This document shows positions 62,218-64,000 of a stretch of DNA of 64,000 nt, one piece after another (positions within the stretch are counted from its first letter, which is position 1; each line of letters begins with the position of its first letter). The notes under the pieces were generated by a model. That model was not told where the DNA came from. It worked only from the letters and a program-made list of their open reading frames with translations, and made no database searches. A program made the position numbers and the translations under genes. The DNA comes from Bacteroidales bacterium (GTDB taxonomy: Bacteria > Bacteroidota > Bacteroidia > Bacteroidales > UBA932), in contig JAEEQS010000002.1 in assembly GCA_016285455.1 (NCBI GenBank), positions 124,001-188,000 of the forward strand, read 5' to 3'.

Positions 62218-62231
62218 AACCTTAATACAAC
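62200..62231 (-). promoter_or_regulatory. Promoter of purE (GTTG-N20-TATTTTTG)
   Basis: On the minus strand a perfect -7 box (62200-62207) and a GTTG -33 (62228-62231) with a 20-base spacer. It interlocks with the divergent hpt promoter: the two -7 boxes are only two bases apart. Confidence 0.65.
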
Positions 62232-62241
62232 ACCCACCGCC

Positions 62242-62817
62242 ATGAAAAACGTACAGCTATATGACAAGAGCTTCAAGCTCTATATGCCTTACGAGGAAAT
62301 CCAGAAGGCAATAGACGCTGTCGCTGAGAAAATCAACGAAGACCTCAAAGACGAGCATACCCCTATTTTCGTTGGAGTTCTGACAGGCAGCTTTATGTTC
62401 TTCGGAGACTTGATGAAACGCATCAACCTGGAGTGTGAAACCTGCTTCATACGCCTGGCTTCATACGAAGGAACCTCTTCTACCGGAGTGGTAAAGCAGG
62501 TCCTAGGCTTAACCCAGAGCGTAAAAGGCCGCAACATTGTTGTGGTAGAGGATATAGTGGACACCGGCACCACCATCAAGGAGCTGTACCAGATACTCAA
62601 CGAAAACGGAGCCAGGAGCATCCGCACAGCAACCCTGATGTTCAAGCCGGGCAGCTACAAGTACAATATCAAGATAGATTATCCTGCCGTAAGCATTCCT
62701 AACGACTTTATTGTGGGATTCGGCCTGGACTATGACCAAATCGGACGCAATCTCAAAGATATCTATGTACTTGATCCTGAAGAGACAGAAAAGCGCAAAG
62801 CAATCAACGTGAAATAA
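62242..62817 (+). CDS. hpt: Hypoxanthine phosphoribosyltransferase
   Basis: Purine-salvage enzyme: hypoxanthine or guanine plus PRPP to IMP or GMP. The 191-residue product shows the PRPP-binding VVVEDIVDTGTTIKELY, the upstream FVGVLTGSFMFFGDLMKRI, and the C-terminal VGFGLDYDQIGRNL loop. I start it at the ATG of MKNVQLYDKSF, after the -7 box; the open frame extends to a GTG further upstream, but that region holds the promoter. One base separates it from adk. Confidence 0.95.
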   Translation: MKNVQLYDKSFKLYMPYEEIQKAIDAVAEKINEDLKDEHTPIFVGVLTGSFMFFGDLMKRINLECETCFIRLASYEGTSSTGVVKQVLGLTQSVKGRNIVVVEDIVDTGTTIKELYQILNENGARSIRTATLMFKPGSYKYNIKIDYPAVSIPNDFIVGFGLDYDQIGRNLKDIYVLDPEETEKRKAINVK

Positions 62818-62818
62818 T

Positions 62819-63385
62819 ATGAAATACTATATTTTGTTCGGGCCTCCCGGAGCCGGAAAAGGCACCCAGGCCAAATTCATCGCGGAGAAATACAATCTTC
62901 TCCATATTTCCACGGGCGACCTCCTGAGAAAGGAAATGGCCGCCGGAACCCCTCTGGGCCTTCAGGCAAAGCAACTGATTGAAGGCGGAAACCTTGTTCC
63001 GGATGAAGTTGTAGTGGGAATGATTCAAAACACCTTCAAAAACAATAAAGATGTTAGCGGATTCCTTCTGGACGGATTTCCAAGAACTATCGCCCAGGCT
63101 GAAAAGCTGGACGAGATGCTCGCGGAAAGTTCAGAGAAAGTGGACAAGGTCTTGAGCCTTGTCATCAAAGACGAGACTATCTTTGAAAGATTGGCAAAGA
63201 GGGCACTGATAGAAGGAAGAAAAGACGACGCCGATCCTGCCACTATCCAGAACAGGATAGACACCTACCACGCAAAGACAGAGCCGCTCATAGACTATTA
63301 TAAAGAAGCCGGGAATTATTGTGAAATTCCTGGAGAGCAAACCATAGAAGAAGTTTTCCAGAGTCTCTGCGATGTTATAGGATGA
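62819..63385 (+). CDS. adk: Adenylate kinase
   Basis: Interconverts ATP, ADP and AMP. The 188-residue protein has the P-loop [13 protein letters not shown], the AMP-site [17 protein letters not shown], the conserved [17 protein letters not shown], and a short LID ([20 protein letters not shown]) without the zinc-finger insertion, typical for Bacteroidota. It overlaps obgE by four bases (ATGA), and hpt-adk-obg are one transcript. Confidence 0.98.
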   Translation: MKYYILFGPPGAGKGTQAKFIAEKYNLLHISTGDLLRKEMAAGTPLGLQAKQLIEGGNLVPDEVVVGMIQNTFKNNKDVSGFLLDGFPRTIAQAEKLDEMLAESSEKVDKVLSLVIKDETIFERLAKRALIEGRKDDADPATIQNRIDTYHAKTEPLIDYYKEAGNYCEIPGEQTIEEVFQSLCDVIG

Positions 63386-64000
63386 ACACAGATTTCGTAG
63401 ATTATGTCAAGCTCCATCTTACCTCCGGAAACGGCGGCAATGGGTCTATGCACCTCCACAGGGAAAAGTTCATAGACAAGGGCGGCCCAGACGGAGGTGA
63501 CGGTGGTAAGGGCGGAAGCGTTATCATGCAGGGTGACAGCCAGATGTGGACTCTCATCAGCCTGAAGTACCGCAAGCATATCTCAGCCGAAAACGGAGGA
63601 AATGGAGGCTCAAACCTCTGCACCGGAGCCGATGCCAAGGACGTGATCCTGAAGGTTCCCCTGGGAACGGTTGCAAAGAACGCGGAAACCGGAGAAATCA
63701 TTGGAGAAGTTACCGAAAACGGAGAAAAGTGCACATTGCTCAAAGGCGGAAGAGGCGGCAAGGGAAACGCTTTCTTCAAGAGTGCCACACGCCAGACTCC
63801 TAAATTCGCCCAGGAAGGAGAACCTGGGGCTGAGGGCTGGTTCATACTGGAAATGAAGGTGCTCGCCGATGTGGGACTGGTTGGTTTCCCTAATGCCGGA
63901 AAATCCACCTTGCTTTCCACGGTATCTGCAGCACATCCAAAAATCGCAGACTATGCTTTTACCACTCTGGAACCGAGTGTTGGAATCGTAAGATACTACG
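63382..64000 (+). CDS. obgE: GTPase Obg/CgtA, N-terminal part
   Basis: Ribosome-associated GTPase involved in 50S maturation. Only the first 206 codons are in the window. The glycine-rich Obg fold is clear ([54 protein letters not shown]) up to about residue 158, then the GTPase domain begins with the P-loop [15 protein letters not shown] (about 170) and switch residues [12 protein letters not shown]. The start ATG overlaps the adk stop codon. The rest of the gene lies beyond the window end. Confidence 0.96.
   Translation, partial: MNTDFVDYVKLHLTSGNGGNGSMHLHREKFIDKGGPDGGDGGKGGSVIMQGDSQMWTLISLKYRKHISAENGGNGGSNLCTGADAKDVILKVPLGTVAKNAETGEIIGEVTENGEKCTLLKGGRGGKGNAFFKSATRQTPKFAQEGEPGAEGWFILEMKVLADVGLVGFPNAGKSTLLSTVSAAHPKIADYAFTTLEPSVGIVRYY

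Noticed and set aside
62176-62241. Upstream GTG start that would lengthen hpt by 22 codons
   Set aside because: The extension covers the hpt -7 box and has no counterpart in the family; the ATG at 62242 fits.
1-64000. Search for CRISPR arrays, insertion sequences, phage genes, integrase sites, toxin-antitoxin or defence genes, riboswitches and rRNA
   Set aside because: No repeated spacers, transposase or integrase motifs, and no known riboswitch core were recognised by eye; all frames are accounted for by chromosomal housekeeping or transport genes.

Overview
The window is a contiguous piece of a Bacteroidota (Bacteroidales-type) chromosome, about 64 kb, densely packed and almost entirely housekeeping or core-metabolic in content. 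Evidence for the lineage: recurrent TAnnTTTG promoter elements (the Bacteroidetes -7 box, often with a TTTG/GTTG -33 about 19-21 bases upstream), a SusC/SusD pair, BACON-like domains, a fused 2-oxoacid:ferredoxin oxidoreductase alpha chain, Skp/OmpH paralogues beside BamA, DUF5683, and the Bacteroidetes-type omega subunit. Rubrerythrin, ferredoxin oxidoreductase and Na+-type pyrophosphatase suggest an anaerobe; a gut Bacteroidales is my inference. I see no phage, insertion sequence, CRISPR array or other clear mobile DNA, and no gene-free stretch longer than about 225 bases.

Layout. 1-9 kb: rplJ (cut by the window edge)-rplL-rpoB-rpoC, with a terminator and a new promoter between rplL and rpoB. 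9-14.5 kb: a TlpA-like lipoprotein thioredoxin, then on the minus strand murI, a membrane pyrophosphatase and a phosphomannose isomerase. 14.7-22.4 kb: a SusC/SusD/lipoprotein operon and a separately promoted M64-family metallopeptidase lipoprotein. 22.5-26.8 kb (minus): korA-korB-gdhA, which could route amino-acid carbon and nitrogen. 27-32.2 kb (minus): nadK-uppS-bamA-skp-skp envelope operon. 32.3-37.5 kb: pdxJ, a third Skp-like lipoprotein, a glycosyltransferase, purC and a LysM/receptor-fold protein. 37.5-44.9 kb (minus): nagB, recN, rpoZ, bamD, trxB, a double gate-domain membrane protein, rubrerythrin and an EamA transporter. 44.9-49.4 kb: Asp/Glu racemase, dicarboxylate/amino-acid symporter, histidine acid phosphatase and an unknown acidic secreted protein. 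49.5-52.6 kb: tRNA-Phe, priA, lipid kinase. 52.7-60 kb: parA-parB-DUF5683-lytic transglycosylase-membrane ferredoxin-Tat lipoprotein aldo/keto reductase. 60-64 kb: a helix-hairpin-helix outer-membrane-like protein and purE (minus), then hpt-adk-obgE (plus, cut by the window end).

The most interesting signal is not an exotic gene but promoter geometry. At rpoB, pdxJ, priA and the helix-hairpin-helix gene, a perfect TAnnTTTG box ends only 5-6 bases before the start codon, which predicts leaderless or almost leaderless mRNAs; uppS and the lipid kinase come close (8 bases). Two TTG codons that could be taken as starts (pdxJ, the EamA gene) are in fact the TTG of such a box. Other points worth a look: a PriA apparently lacking its winged-helix domain, a BamD with a long charged C-terminal extension, an M64 peptidase with HE-x3-H spacing, a membrane ferredoxin with an internal twin-arginine-like signal, and divergent interlocked promoters for purine synthesis (purE) and salvage (hpt).
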